A stretch of DNA of 64,000 bases, from positions 1-64,000 of the forward strand of contig CANXME010000239.1 of the NCBI GenBank assembly GCA_948144175.1. Direction: 5' to 3'. The stretch is from Closterium sp. NIES-65 (taxonomy: Eukaryota > Streptophyta > Zygnematophyceae > Desmidiales > Closteriaceae). Within the stretch, counting starts at the first letter, position 1. Every line of letters starts with the position of its first letter. Below are positions 53,759 through 62,762 of the stretch, in pieces. The notes below the pieces were generated by a model. That model was not told the DNA's origin and made no database searches. It saw only the letters and a program-made list of their open reading frames with translations. The position numbers and the translations under genes are program-made.

Positions 53759-56700
53759 GCAGCAGCAGCAGCGCTCTCGCACCGTCCCCGGCCCTCAGCA
53801 GCTCCGTGAGTGGTACTTGCAGCGTCAGCGCGGTGGTGCTCTTGGTCCCTGCCCCTACGTTCTTCGCACCGGTGACCGTGCGGGGGAGAGGTGTGGAGGC
53901 GCCCACACAGCCCGTCGCTGCTTTGGCCGCCTGACCGACGCCTGGCGTCAGCAGTTTCCGGAGGCCGCTGAGATCCCCCGCTGGGGAGAGCTGTCTAGGG
54001 CTGGAGTAGCTATTTATGATCTTGACTTTGATGCTATTCTCTCTGCTATGTATGCTGTGACTGGTAGTGATGAGGATGACTGTTACCGGTGTTTCCCGCC
54101 CGACCCGGGCATTGGTACTGCCGCGTCAGGTACTAGTGAGGCTGCTGCTCTAGGTGCCAGTGCGTCTGTGCTCTCAGGTGCTGGTGAGTCTGCCCTCTCA
54201 GGTACTGTGTCGGCTTCGGCCTCTCACACCTTCACCCTTGACTCTGGAGCGTCTCGCTCCTTCTTTAGGGACCGCACCACTCTCACGCCGCTGAGTCGGC
54301 CGGTTGCAGTGTCCCTGGCTGACCCCTCTGGGGGGCCGGTCCTGGCTCGCTTCTCCACTGTCCTCCCGTGTCCGGCGGCCCCCTCTGGCACCCTGACTGG
54401 TCTCTACCTCCCCTCGTTCTCGACGAACTTGGTGAGTGGTGCTGACCTCCAGGATGCGGGTGTCCACCAGTTCACCCCTGCTCGTCAGCGGGTGACCCAC
54501 TGCACGGAGGAGGATACAGGTCGCCACCTGGCTACGTTTACACGTCGGCCAGGGTCGAGCCTGTACACACTGACCACTGCTTCTCCTCCAGGTGCTGAGT
54601 CTGGTAGGGTCCCTTCGTCTGGTCAGGTGTTTGCTGCAGCGTCCAGGTCTGGTCCTGAGTCTGCCCCCTGCTCGTGTCGTCGTCTGTCTCACGAGACCCT
54701 CCTCTGGCACCACCGCCTTGGCCACCCCTCCCTGCTTCGGCTCAGAGGCATGGCCTCGCGAGTCCTTGTGTCTGGTCTTCCCCGGTCTCTCCCTCCCCTT
54801 CCTCCGGGCCCTGGCCCCACCTGTGTCCCCTGTGTCGAGGGGCGCCAGCGTGCTGCCCCTCACTCCTCCCAGTTTCCTCCCACAGAGGCCCCGTTGCAGA
54901 CGCTTCACATGGACGTGTGGGGCCCAGCCCGCGTCCGTGGACAGGGTCAGGAGCGCTACTTCCTACTGGTGGTTGACGACTACTCGCGCTACACCACAGT
55001 CTTCCCCTTGCGCAGCAAGGGTGAGGTCACTGAGGTGCTGATCGACTGGATCCGCGCAGCTTGTCTCCAGCTTCGGAGGAGCTTTGGCTCTGACTTCCCT
55101 GTTTTGCGTCTGCACTCGGACAGAGGTGGAGAGTTCTCCTCCGGCCTCCTGAGTGCCTACTGTCGTGTGCGAGGCATCCGTCCGACCTTCACGCTTCCGG
55201 ACTCACCGCAGCAAAATGGGATTGCTGAGCGCCGCATTGGCATGGTCATGGACGTCGCTCGTACGTCCATAATGCATGCGGCTGCTCCCCATTTTCTGTG
55301 GCCGTTTGCGGTCAGGTACGCTGCGCACCAGATCAACCTCCACCCCAGGGTCTCTCGACCGGAGACCTCCCCAGCCCTGCTGTGGACGGGGAAGGTTGGC
55401 GATGCGTCGGCGTTCCGGGTCTGGGGATCTCGGGCGTTTGTTCGCGACCTGTCTGCGGACAAGCTGTCCCCTCGTGCTTCTCCCTGCGTCTTCCTGGGGT
55501 TCCCCCCCGACGCCCCTGGGTGGCAGTTTTACCACCCCACCTCTCGACGTGTTCTGTCCTCCCAGGACGTCACGTTCGACGAGTCGGTGCCCTACTACCG
55601 CCTCTTCCCCTACCGCACTCCGTCCCTCCCCCCACCCCCGCTCTTCTTGGTACCAGGTCCCCCCCCGGTAGTCCCCCTCCCCCCTCAGGGTCCTGCCCCT
55701 TCAGGTGTGTCCCAGGTAGACGCGGTCGAGCCTGTCGAGGTCACTGGTGACTCTGGTGCTGCTGCGGGAGCTGAGCCTGGGGGTGCGGAGTCTGGGGGTG
55801 CTGAGCCTGGAGGTGCCGAGTCTGGGGGTGCTGAGCCTGGGGGTGCTGAGCCTGGGGGTGCTGTGCCTGGGGGTGCCGTGCCTGGAGGTGCTGTGTCTAG
55901 GGGTGCTGAGCCCGGGGGTGCTGTGCCTGGGGGTGCTTCGTCTCGCCGGGAGCCACTCTCCCCACAGGAGCTGCGTGAGTGGTTTGCCGGGCGCTGGAGG
56001 CGTGCTGCTGGTGCTGGTGGTTCTTCGGCTGCAGAGGGCACTGCTGCTGCGCGCCCCGCCGGTGCTCGTACTGTGGGTGCTGGAGCTGCTGAGTCTGAGA
56101 GTTCTCCTGGAGCTGGTCCTGCTGAGGGTGTTGGCGCTGAGCCTGCCGTTGGCGGCCCGACTGACAGTGCTCCTGGTGCTGCGGCTGGAGGTTCTGGAGC
56201 TTCTGGTGGTGCTGCTGGAGGTGCTGCTGGAGTGGGTGCTCCTGCCGGGGCTGCTGGTGCTGTTCCTGCTGTTTCTAGCGTCGCCGCGCGGCCCCGACCG
56301 TACTTCGTTCCGCTCCTGCAGCAGGTTCTTGGTCTTACACCTCCTCCTCCTCCCTTAGAGGGTCCGCAGCCTGTCCGGTCACAGCCACAATTACAGCCTG
56401 CCTCCCCTTTGCCTGCTCCTTCTCCCTACGCTGGTCCGACTGGAGGTCTTACTGAGCGTCGTGAGCCTGCGTCTCGTCCTGTGTCGCCTGTTCGTACTGA
56501 GCGCGCTAGTGGTCGCGGGTCGCGTCAGCGTCCTCCTCCTGTCCCTGGCACGCACCGGATGTCACTGCGTCCGTCCACTGCTCCTCTGCGTGCCCCTTTG
56601 CCTTCTCCTCCTGCTTCCTCTCTTCCTGCTCTTGCCGACCCGGAGTCGGACGCTCTTCGTGCTGCCAGTCCTACTGTCACGCGTCTCCTGGCTACTGCTG

Positions 56701-58544
56701 TCACTGACCCCTCCTTCGAGTCGTCTGCTGCGTCTACCCTTGTCACTGAGCTTGTCGACTTTGCTGCGCGCTGTCGTCTAGACTACGCTGCTCGTCTTGT
56801 CACTGAGTCTGAGTCCGCCTGTCCTCCGTCCGTCGGGGGTGAGTGTGCCCTTGGCACGGACGTCCTTGAGGACAGGCAGGAGGAGTTCCAGTGTCTGGCC
56901 GCCGCTTCACCTCGTCTCGCGTCTGTACTGCTAGCCCCTGAGGGAGACCCGGATGCACCAGACATCCCGACTCCGCGCTCTTACGCGGAGGCGATAGAGG
57001 GTCCCTACTCCTCTCAGTGGCAGGCAGCTATGGATGCAGAGATGGCTTCCTGGAAGTCCACAGGCACCTATGTTGACGCTGTTCCCCCTCCTGGGGCAAA
57101 CATCGTCAGTGGCATGTGGATTTTCAGGGTGAAGCGGCCGCCGGGTTCTCCGCCTGTCTTCAAGGCGCGTTACGTGGCTCGTGGCTTCAGTCAGCGGCAG
57201 GGGGTTGACTACTTTCAGACCTTCTCCCCCACCCCGAAGATGACCACTCTTCGGGTTCTGCTACACGTTGCTGCTCACCGTGACTACGAGCTGCACTCTC
57301 TCGACTTCAGCACAGCTTTCTTGCAGGGCAGCCTGCACGAGGAGATCTGGCTGCGTCGCCCACCTGGCTTCACTGGGTCTTTCCCTCCTGGTACCCAGTG
57401 GAGTCTCCGGCGTCCAGTCTACGGTCTCCGCCAGGCGCCACGTGAGTGGCACGACACACTGAGGACTACGCTCGCGGCACTTGGGTTTGCTCCTTCCACT
57501 GCCGACCCGTCGCTGTTTCTGCGCACCGACACCTCTCTGCCGCCGTTCTACATCCTCGTGTACGTCGACGACTTGGTCTTTGCCACAGCTGACACTGCTG
57601 GACTCGCCTACGTGAAGTCCGAGCTGCAGAAGAGACACACGTGCACTGACCTGGGTGAACTGCGCAGCTACCTTGGCTTGCAGATCACCCGGGACAGAGC
57701 ACGCCGCACCATTACCCTGACTCAGTCACACATGGTGCAGCAGGTCCTTCAGCGCTTCGGCTTCACGTACTCCTCGCCTCAGGCCACTCCTCTGCCTACT
57801 CGCCACTCGCTCTCAGCTCTGCCTTCGGATGAGTCCGTAGAGTCGAGTGGCCCGTTTGCAGAGCTTGTTGGCTGCCTCATGTACCTGATGACCTGCACAC
57901 GACCTGACCTCGCATACCCTCTTAGCATTCTCGCACGCTTTGTTGCTCCTGGGAGACACCGACCAGAGCACATGGCTGCAGCGAAGAGGGTGTTGCGCTA
58001 CTTGTGCAGTACGTCGGGCATGGGGCTAGTGCTTGGAGGGCGCAGTCCAGTGGTCCTCACTGGGCACGCAGACGCTTCTTGGGCTGACGACCAGGCTACG
58101 CAGCGGTCGTCACAGGGTTACACCTTCAGCCTTGGTTCCGGCTCTGTCTCGTGGCGGGCTACCCGCTCGTCTTCTGTTCTCGGCTCCAGTTGTGAGGCTG
58201 AGATCTACGCTGGGGCTATGGCTGCACAGGAGTTACGCTGGCTCACCTACCTGCTGACCGACCTTTGAGAGCAGCCTCGTTCTCCTCCAGTCCTGTACGT
58301 AGACAACAAGGCCATGCTGGCCTTGTGTCGAGAGCAGCGACTGGAGCACAGAACGAAGCACATTGCTCTTCGCTACTTTCTTGCTCGTGAGCTACAGCAG
58401 CGTGGACAGCTGCGACTTCCGTACGTGGCCTCTGAGGCCAACACTGCTGATGTCTTCACCAAGGCACTTGCGCCTTGTGATCATCAGCGTTGCTGCACGC
58501 AGTTGGGTCTTGTGCCTGTCTTGCCTCACTTGCTCTCCTCTTGA
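52644..58544 (+). CDS. Element G Gag-Pol polyprotein, one in-frame TGA
   Basis: ATG at 52644 (MATPNVLTFDAEGRAIDF) is preferred to a GTG seven codons upstream, and element A starts alike. Residues 1-260 are a copia gag (UBN2-like: WIEHLQLYLLCDAI, RLMLPFLFPDL, MYITLYFLVTRLPES). Then follow a Gly tract (about 268-350), poly-Gln (361-378), a Cys/His motif C-x13-C-x3-H-x4-C (about 403-427), protease LDSGASRSFF (533-537), HHRLGHPSLLRL with CVPC, integrase D757, D826, E862, GAEPGG repeats (about 1043-1096), a Pro/Ala linker, RT with YVDD (1640-1643) and RNase H with HADASWAD and SSCEAEIYAG. A TGA at 58266-58268 follows YLLTDL where sister copies have GGA (Gly). The same frame resumes at once to the end (KHIALRYFLARELQQ, DVFTKALAP). 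All catalytic residues are intact, so one G-to-T change disables RNase H. Confidence 0.95.
53445..53780 (+). repeat. Glycine-codon tract and CAG repeat in element G gag
   Basis: About 245 bases of GGNGGN repeats (GGTGGCGGTGGAGGNGG variants) coding almost only Gly with few Ser, followed by an uninterrupted CAG run near 53727-53756 coding poly-Gln. Equivalent Gly tracts are present in A and F. Slippage here probably caused the frameshift in A. Confidence 0.9.
55765..55945 (+). repeat. 15-bp minisatellite coding GAEPG repeats in element G
   Basis: About eleven copies of GGGGGTGCTGAGCCT (Gly-Gly-Ala-Glu-Pro) with GAG/GTG and CCT/TCT variants, located between integrase and RT. The same array occurs at about 16090-16290 (A), 24000-24160 (C) and 43040-43220 (F). 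Confidence 0.9.
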
Positions 58545-58741
58545 CCTTGCTTGTACTTTCGCATATATATACTCTTGCTCTTGTATATCTCTATATATGA
58601 TCTTGCATGTGAACTGGCCTTGTGGCCTTTGAACTTGTGCTCGGAATGCGTGGTGACTTTGTGATCCACCCTGAGCTTTGCTTTGCTTTGCTTGACCGGT
58701 CTTGTGACCCCTTGTTCTCCCCCACTTTGCCTATGGGGGTG

Positions 58742-58874
58742 TGTCAGAACTTATAGCTTACTTGTTTCTGTAGGCTATAGTGGGGTATCCCATAGGGGGT
58801 ACAACCCAATTAGGGTTTCCTATTTGTACTCACTTCGTTCATAGTCATTTCCACTCCTCGTTCGTACTTTCTCA
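58742..58874 (+). repeat. Element G 3' LTR
   Basis: 133 bp, no difference to the 5' LTR found. Confidence 0.97.
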
Positions 58875-58879
58875 CCTCG

Positions 58880-59440
58880 ACGATCGGCCTGACATACTAC
58901 AAGAGTAAAACTACACCGACGAAACTAATCGGCTACGTCGATGCCGATCACGCCGGCGATTCAGACAACAGACGCTCCCGCACTGGCTACATCTACCGCC
59001 TCGAACCTATCGGACCTATCTCCTGGCAATCGAGCAAGCAGGAACTAATCGCTCTCTCCTCAGCTGAAGCAGAATATATCGCACTCTGCTCAGCCACCAA
59101 GGAAGGACTCTATCTTCGCGAGCTGCTGGAAGAAGCGAAGTTAGCCGAGTTACCCAACTTCACTCTGTTCTGCGACAACCAATCTGCGATTCGCATCGCC
59201 AACAAGAGCGGATTCGCGAACAGAATGAAGCATATCGCCCTGCGATATTTCTTCGTGAAAGACAAGATCGAGAAAGGGAAACTCAAACTGTCCTACTGTC
59301 CCACGTCTGAGATGGCAGCTGACTACTTGACCAAGAAGCTCGGAAAACAGAAGTTCGAGTACTGCATGCTGCTGACTGGACAAAGCCACGTCACCATCAG
59401 CGACACTCCAGAAGCGAAGGGGAGTGTTGGGAACAAATAG
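58880..59440 (+). pseudogene. Element H RNase H, separated by insertion G
   Basis: Continues the H pol frame from STS (51557) directly as TIGLTYYKSKTTPTKLIGYV, then DADHAGDSDNRRSRTGYIY, ISWQSSKQELIALSSAEAEY, FCDNQSAIRIANKSGFANRM, KHIALRYFFVKDKIEKGKLK and YCPTSEMAADYLTKKLG to a TAG at 59438-59440 inside the 3' LTR. All RNase H catalytic acids (D of GYVDAD, E of EAEY, D of CDNQ) are present. It is dead only because G separates it from RT. Confidence 0.9.
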
Positions 59441-59861
59441 TCTTAAGCGCCTCTGTCATGTCGAAACTCAAGACACAAGCGAAGTAGCTCAAATCGAAGC
59501 ACCGCGAGTCAACCCTCGGAGGTTAACGTAACCGCTGGAGGTTACGAGAAAGTCAAAGGTCAGCGACCTTTGACCTGACGCAGCGCGACAGCAAGGACAC
59601 ACAACTGACTCGACATTGAGCAGTTGCCCGAGTCGCACTGTATCGAACCGCAACAGTAAAAAAGTTACAATTACCATGTCTCTTCATATTCTCTGTACTC
59701 ATACCGTATATATATTCCTGTATCTCTTTGCTTTAATTAACTTACTTTGCCCTCACATACCAGCGCAAGGTGGTTCAAGGACTTTATTCAAACGCTTCCG
59801 CTACTACATCATTTACTCAGACTTTAACTCTACTAAAGATCCTAGGGCGTTCAGCCCAACA
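59425..59861 (+). repeat. Element H 3' LTR
   Basis: 437 bp. Has extra bases relative to the 5' LTR near 59672 (CCATG for TG) and near 59704 (ATACCGTATATAT). Confidence 0.95.
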
Positions 59862-59866
59862 GGCTG

Positions 59867-60580
59867 TTCAATACTCCTTCGGCCTTTACGCTTTCGCTTC
59901 AAGTTCTCACCACCATCATGAAGGGGTCGGTCTCATCCACTGTCACCGGCTACTGAGTAGCATACGTCTTTGAGAAATTCTCAGTGGTTTCTTCGTGAGT
60001 TAGTGTGTATTCACCAGTCGTCTGCCCTTCATACGGGTAGCAGCGGATTCAAGGATTCAAGATTATTTCTGATGCGTGATTCAAGAACCTTTTCCACCTA
60101 AGCACATGAATTATGAAGCAAAAACAGCAACCAGGTCAGTTTGCAGCCCTCCAGTTTGGAGCCCTAGTACGGTAGTATGCGCTCTTGTGTTGGTGCCCTC
60201 CCATCACCACTCCACCCACTGCAGCTGCCCTCTTTGTGCATCTCATGCACTGGGTTGATCACACAACACAACACAACACGGCACAGCCCTACACTGCACT
60301 TGCATCCCACCAGAAGAACCGCCGTGCACATCACACCAACAAGCTCGCCCGAGGCCCCACCGTTCATATAAGGACAGGAGCGCGAGGCGATGCAGCATGG
60401 CCGTCCATGGGCAGGACACAGTAGATTGGCTCATGCAGAACAAAAGAAATGGCACTACAGAAGAACAGCACTTCAGAAGAACAGCGCTACAGAAGAAGGG
60501 CATGAACGTGCACAGTGCGCGTACAAGCGTCGCACCAAGGAAGCAACAAATGTAGCAGAAGCGTATGGCAGCGATGGCGA
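59867..60580. other. Intergenic or Dr1 3' UTR region
   Basis: Follows the H target duplication. The part next to 60580 is the likely 3' UTR of the Dr1 gene on the minus strand. A (GAAGAACAGC) repeat lies near 60455-60495. No other gene recognised. Confidence 0.4.
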
Positions 60581-62762
60581 TCAGGAGGGGGGCCGTTGCA
60601 GGTTGAGCATGGCAGCGCGCGCCTCGGCAAACATCTTCTGCTGCTCCGCTATCGCCTCCTCCTCACTCATCCCCACCGCCCCCGATGCCTTGCTGCTGCT
60701 CGACCGCCCCAGCGCCCGCGGTGACTCCTGCAGGGGGAGGGAGGAAGGAGGAGGGTGGAGGAGGGGAGGGTGGAGGGGAGCATGCAAGGCAGAGAGTCAG
60801 AGGTCCCTTGCCGCTGCTCGACTGCCCCAGCGTGCATGGTGACTCCTGCAAGGGAGGGGCAGGGAGGGAGTTGGTGGGGGTGGGGGTGTGAGAGGGGAGC
60901 ATGCAGGGCAGATTGTCAGAGACATGTATGTCCCACGAATGGCTTGCTGCTGCTCCACCACCCCAGCGCGCGCAGTGACCCCTGCAGGGAGAGAGAGCGG
61001 GGGAGTGCAAGGGGAGTGGGAGAGATGGTGGTCCAGGATTCATTGGTGACATGGCACTGTGACAGTCAAGCATGTGGCTTGGTGGATGCGTCCACCAGGT
61101 GGGCACACGCAGACGAGTCACTCCAGAGCAGAATGCAGTCCACGTGAGTGGCGCAGCCATGAGGGCTGACCAACAGGCTGTGCTGTGCACCCCTTGAGTG
61201 CTGCAGCAGCCTCAAGGTCCACGAGCCTCAAGGTCCACGAGCGTCAGCAGAACCAGAAGAGGCCGTGCAGGCAATGGAGGAAGTGGAGGCGATGGGGTGA
61301 ATCGTGGGTTGCACCATGGAACACGGCAGAGAGGAGGGGAGTGTGTGGAGGGGCGTGAGGGCGTGCGTGGGTCACCAGTGTTTCAGACTTGTGCTGGTCG
61401 TATGCTGCCTGCACCTCCGCCAGATAGCTGCTGAAGCCCAGCGACTGCATGCACGCGCAAGCGAAGGGGAGACAGGCAACACGAGAGGGGTAGAGTGTCA
61501 AAAGAGTGGGAAAGACGCAGCAGGAGAGGAAAAGAGGCAGCAAAGTGTCCGAGAGATTCAATTGGCAAGGCCAGGGCATGGGCAGGGAAGGTATGGACTG
61601 GCTTACTTCTACCACTCACCACCATCGCCCTCTATCTCAACCCTACCACCCTCTATCTCACCCCCACCGTCCTCTCTCTCAACCCCACCGCCCTATCTCT
61701 CACCCCCACCGCCTTCTATGTCACCTCACCGTCCTCTCTCTCACCCCACACCCCTCCATCTCACCCCACCGCCCCCTCTCACCTCGAGCGCCTGCAGCAC
61801 GTGCTCGGGGGCGATGGTGCGCTTGTCCTCCTTGCTGCACATCTCATTCGCCTCCGATGAGATCAGATTGATGAACTCTGCAGGGGGAGGCGCGAAGCAC
61901 GGTGTGGCAGTGCCGGCACGCCCAGGCGAACACGCAGCATGTGGCATTAGAGGGCACAAAACCTTTCTGCGCGCACTGGATGATCCTTCAAGCAGGATGG
62001 GCTTGGGGAGGAGAAGTCCATCAAGCAGGAGAGTGAACGAGTGGGAAGTGAGAAAACTTGACACACTGCGTTCATACAAGCACTCTCGACCCACCCGGGC
62101 TGGCAGCGAGGAAACACGAGTCCACGAGGCATGAGTCCATGAGACATGAGTCCATGAGGCATGAGTCCATGAGACATGAGTCCATGAGGCATGAGTCCAT
62201 GAGACATGAGTCCATGAGACATGAGTCCATGAGGCATGAGACCATGAACCCACCGAGGCAATCCACCGAGGCAACCCATCGAGGCAACCCACCGAGGCAA
62301 CCCATCGAGGCAAGCCACCCGAGGCAACCCAACGAGGCAACCCACCGAGGCAACCCACCGAGGCAACCCACCGAGGCAGCAGTCCATGAGGAGGTCTTGC
62401 GTGTCCTTGGAAACTCGCACGTCGCGTGGCAGCATCTCCTTTATTAGCCTACTCATTGTCGCTGACAAACACCCGTGAGGATAAAACAAAAAGTGGGAAA
62501 GGGAGAGGAGAGGGTGACGCCGGAGATGAAATAAAACGATGGCGGTGCTGGGAGTAGGAAGGGAGCGGAGCAGGCACTGGGGGCTGCACCCGACTAGAGT
62601 CCTTGCAGGGAGAGCAGAGAGGCCAAGGGTGGAGATTGGAGCGCCAGAGCGCGGCAAAGAACAGCGGGATTTGAGGCATCCGGGGCAGCGCTGGGCTTGA
62701 AGGCGCTCGGAGGTACCTTTGGGCAGAGACACATCTTCAGGCCGCTTCGCTCCCGCCTCCAT
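60581..62762 (-). CDS. DR1: Dr1 / NC2-beta, TBP-binding repressor subunit (five exons)
   Basis: Exons on the minus strand: 62762-62717, 62461-62372, 61877-61783, 61444-61376 and 60727-60581, with GT-AG introns and matching phases, giving 148 residues. The first part reads MEAGAKRPEDVSLPK-ATMSRLIKEMLP, then RDVRVSKDTQDLLMDCC, LEFINLISSEANEMCSKED, KRTIAPEHVLQALE (histone fold of the NF-YB/Dr1 type, about residues 12-90), SLGFSSYLAEVQAAYDQHKS and MSEEEAIAEQQKMFAEARAA at the C-terminus. This matches the known Dr1 layout in length and motif order. Dr1 pairs with DRAP1/NC2-alpha, binds TBP on promoter DNA in the nucleus and blocks TFIIA/TFIIB entry. The start at 62762 is chosen because EDVSLPKA follows at the usual distance; an upstream in-frame ATG (62846) would add 28 residues. 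Introns carry notable minisatellites. Confidence 0.93.
60803..60981 (-). repeat. Two upstream copies of the exon 5 acceptor and start in Dr1
   Basis: Exon 5 starts at 60727 with CTGCAG then GAGTCACCGCGGGCGCTGGG. Very similar stretches begin at 60845 (GAGTCACCATGCACGCTGGG) and 60981 (GGGTCACTGCGCGCGCTGGG), each preceded by a pyrimidine tract and GCAG, and each about 40 bases long (ending GGCAAGG and CAGCAAGC). Confidence 0.8.
62120..62246. repeat. 15-bp minisatellite in Dr1 intron 2
   Basis: About eight copies of CATGAGTCCATGAGA/G. A period divisible by three keeps frames open on both strands (peptide MRHES on plus), but there is no sign of coding. Confidence 0.9.
62247..62377. repeat. 13-bp minisatellite repeating the exon 2 splice donor of Dr1
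   Basis: On the minus strand exon 2 ends CTGCCTCG followed by GTGGGT. The 13-bp unit GTGGGTTGCCTCG then repeats about nine times, so the exon end and donor are copied with it. Confidence 0.9.

Larger units (their letters stand above)
51558..58874 (+). mobile_element. Element G: youngest full-length Ty1/copia element, 7.3 kb
   Basis: 133-bp LTRs at 51558-51690 and 58742-58874 that are identical as far as can be read, flanked by perfect CCTCG duplications (51553-51557 and 58875-58879). The primer-binding site is TGGAATCAGAGCAGG (one base off the usual TGGTATCAGAGC) and the polypurine tract is TATGGGGGTG. The leader (51691-52643) is GC-rich minisatellite. One gag-pol frame of about 1966 codons is interrupted by a single TGA. 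Identical LTRs mean very recent insertion. The target is the RNase H of element H. Confidence 0.97.
46473..59861 (+). mobile_element. Element H: Ty1/copia element with G nested in it
   Basis: LTRs of 429 bp (46473-46901) and 437 bp (59425-59861), TGTTGGGAAC to GCCCAACA, with roughly 2% substitutions and two short insertions. They are flanked by perfect GGCTG duplications (46468-46472 and 59862-59866). The primer-binding site TGGTATGAGAGC begins at 46902 and the polypurine tract AAGCGAAGGGGAG ends at 59424. The gag-pol frame is continuous except for two nonsense codons and the insertion of G at 51558-58874. Without G the element is about 6.1 kb. Confidence 0.95.

Noticed and set aside
62058-62447. 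Frames with RHESMRHESM repeats and SHASWTHVSWTH on the other strand
   Set aside because: They are the 15-bp minisatellite in Dr1 intron 2.
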